Assembly (NCBI RefSeq): GCF_002906575.1 | Contig: NZ_CP026309.1 | Location: forward strand, 186,001-250,000 | Length of the DNA: 64,000 nucleotides | Source: Salinigranum rubrum | GTDB lineage: Archaea > Halobacteriota > Halobacteria > Halobacteriales > Haloferacaceae | Direction of reading: 5' to 3' | Shown here: positions 63,022 through 64,000 of the stretch, in pieces | Layout: every line of letters begins with the position of its first letter | Numbering within the stretch: position 1 is the first letter of the stretch | The notes under the pieces: model-generated | What the model saw: the letters and a program-made list of their open reading frames with translations, nothing else | Database searches by the model: none | Told to the model about the DNA's origin: nothing | Position numbers and translations under genes: made by a program

Positions 63022-64000
63022 ATGAGTCAGGCAACACAAGACGTCCGAGAGGACGGCATCATCGAGAGCGTGAGCGGTCCGGTCGTGCAGGCCGTCGACC
63101 TCGACGCCCGCATGAACGACGTCGTCTACGTCGGCGACGAAGGGCTGATGGGCGAAGTCATCGAGATCGAGGGCGACATCACGACCATCCAGGTGTACGA
63201 GGAGACCTCCGGCGTCGGCCCGGGCGAACCCGTCGAGAACACGGGCGAGCCGCTGACGGTCGACCTGGGGCCGGGCCTTCTGGACTCCATCTACGACGGC
63301 GTCCAGCGGCCCCTCGACGTCCTCGAATCCAAGATGAACAGTGCGTTCCTCGACCGCGGGGTCGACGCGCCCGGTATCGACCTCGAGAAGGAGTGGTCCT
63401 TCGAGGCCACCGTCGAGGCGGGCGACGAAGTCGGTCCCGGTGACGTCGTCGGTATCGTCGAGGAGACGGTGAGCATCGACCACAAGGTCATGGTGCCCCC
63501 GGCTCCGACGGCGGCGTCGTCGAGACGGCCGAATCCGGCGACTACAACGTCGAGGAAGCCGTCGTCACCCTCGAGAGCGGCGAGGAGATATCGATGCACC
63601 AGGAGTGGCCGGTCCGACAGGCCCGTCCCACCGTCACGAAGCAGACCCCGACCGAACCGCTCGTGTCGGGTCAGCGCATCCTCGACGGTTTGTTCCCCAT
63701 CGCCAAGGGCGGGACGGCCGCGATTCCGGGGCCGTTCGGCTCCGGGAAGACCGTCACCCAGCACCAGTTAGCGAAGTGGGCCGACGCGGACATCGTCGTC
63801 TACGTCGGCTGTGGCGAACGTGGCAACGAGATGACGGAGGTCATCGAGGACTTCCCCGAACTGGACGACCCCAAGACCGGGAATCCGCTGATGGCCCGCA
63901 CCTCGCTCATCGCCAACACGTCGAACATGCCCGTCGCCGCCCGCGAGTCCTGTGTGTACACGGGCATCACCATCGCGGAGTTCTACCGCGACATGGGGTA
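63022..64000 (+). CDS. atpA: A-type ATP synthase subunit A, catalytic (cut by window edge, one-base frameshift)
   Basis: First 326 codons of the catalytic subunit. N-terminal beta barrel ([20 protein letters not shown]), the archaeal non-homologous region, and the P-loop [10 protein letters not shown] (about 63730). No intein interrupts the P-loop, a common site for inteins in this gene. The frame breaks at a C5 run (63496-63500); six C would read [17 protein letters not shown]. Downstream [20 protein letters not shown] and [20 protein letters not shown] confirm the correct frame. The gene continues past the end of the window; atpB would follow. Confidence 0.93.

Noticed and set aside
63720-63750. 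Intein in atpA
   Set aside because: The P-loop GPFGSGKT is uninterrupted; the break at 63496 is a homopolymer indel, not an insertion.

Overview
The window is a haloarchaeal chromosome segment. Support: high GC through most of its length, strongly acidic Asp/Glu-rich proteins, many leaderless genes with a TATA-like element about 25 bp before the start codon, an archaeal A-type ATP synthase operon, a haloarchaeal rpa-rpap pair, a Tfx regulator, a Cu nitrite reductase with a Tat/lipobox leader, and surface proteins with a PGF-pre-PGF-like domain. Genus and species cannot be fixed from the sequence alone.

Layout. 1-6600 is visibly less GC-rich and looks accessory: start of an amidase, a GNAT acetyltransferase, a Tat lipoprotein solute-binding protein, a MOSC protein, a class III aminotransferase with a facing Lrp/AsnC regulator, and a frameshifted zinc-finger HNH endonuclease. 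This stretch ends at tRNA-His(GTG), whose 3' end faces it, as expected for an island inserted at a tRNA. 6800-8600 holds an ADP-ribosylglycohydrolase between two gene relics, a peroxiredoxin N-terminus and an internally deleted alcohol dehydrogenase. 8780-12000 is an ECF transporter operon (S, T, fused A-A) preceded by a possible leader ORF. 12700-17500 is one 1603-residue surface protein with cadherin-like repeats. 17700-22500 carries small conserved haloarchaeal genes, a berberine-bridge-type FAD oxidoreductase and two DNA-binding proteins. 22836-28426 is a complete histidine-degradation operon hutU-hutG-hutI-hutH with overlapping genes.

28488-37400 carries an MFS permease, nirK, the rpa3-rpap3-like pair, an endo/exonuclease/phosphatase, a secreted Pro-Glu-Lys repeat protein, a mannose-1-phosphate guanylyltransferase, Tfx and a TRAM protein. 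37700-50900 is mostly membrane and small proteins, a COG2108-type radical SAM protein, a PrsW-type protease, a prenyl diphosphate synthase, a second FAD oxidoreductase and a VOC protein. 50981-57801 holds etfA/etfB, a GH3 glycosidase, a membrane-anchored wHTH protein, a pilin-like protein and a methyltransferase resembling quinone methyltransferases. 57983 to the end is atpH-I-K-E-C-F-A, with atpA cut by the window edge.

A strong cross-cutting observation: at least seven genes, including atpI (twice) and atpA, are broken by the loss of one (once two) bases in G/C homopolymers. Because some are essential, base-calling error is more likely than true decay, and those genes are described as intact with corrected frames. 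The HNH, peroxiredoxin and alcohol dehydrogenase breaks are of a different kind and may be real. I found no CRISPR array, intact insertion sequence or rRNA. No single cluster stands out as a clearly new system; the best leads are the HNH/tRNA-His boundary, the leader ORF before the ECF operon, the fused ECF ATPase with a degenerate second signature, and a dispersed hairpin repeat.
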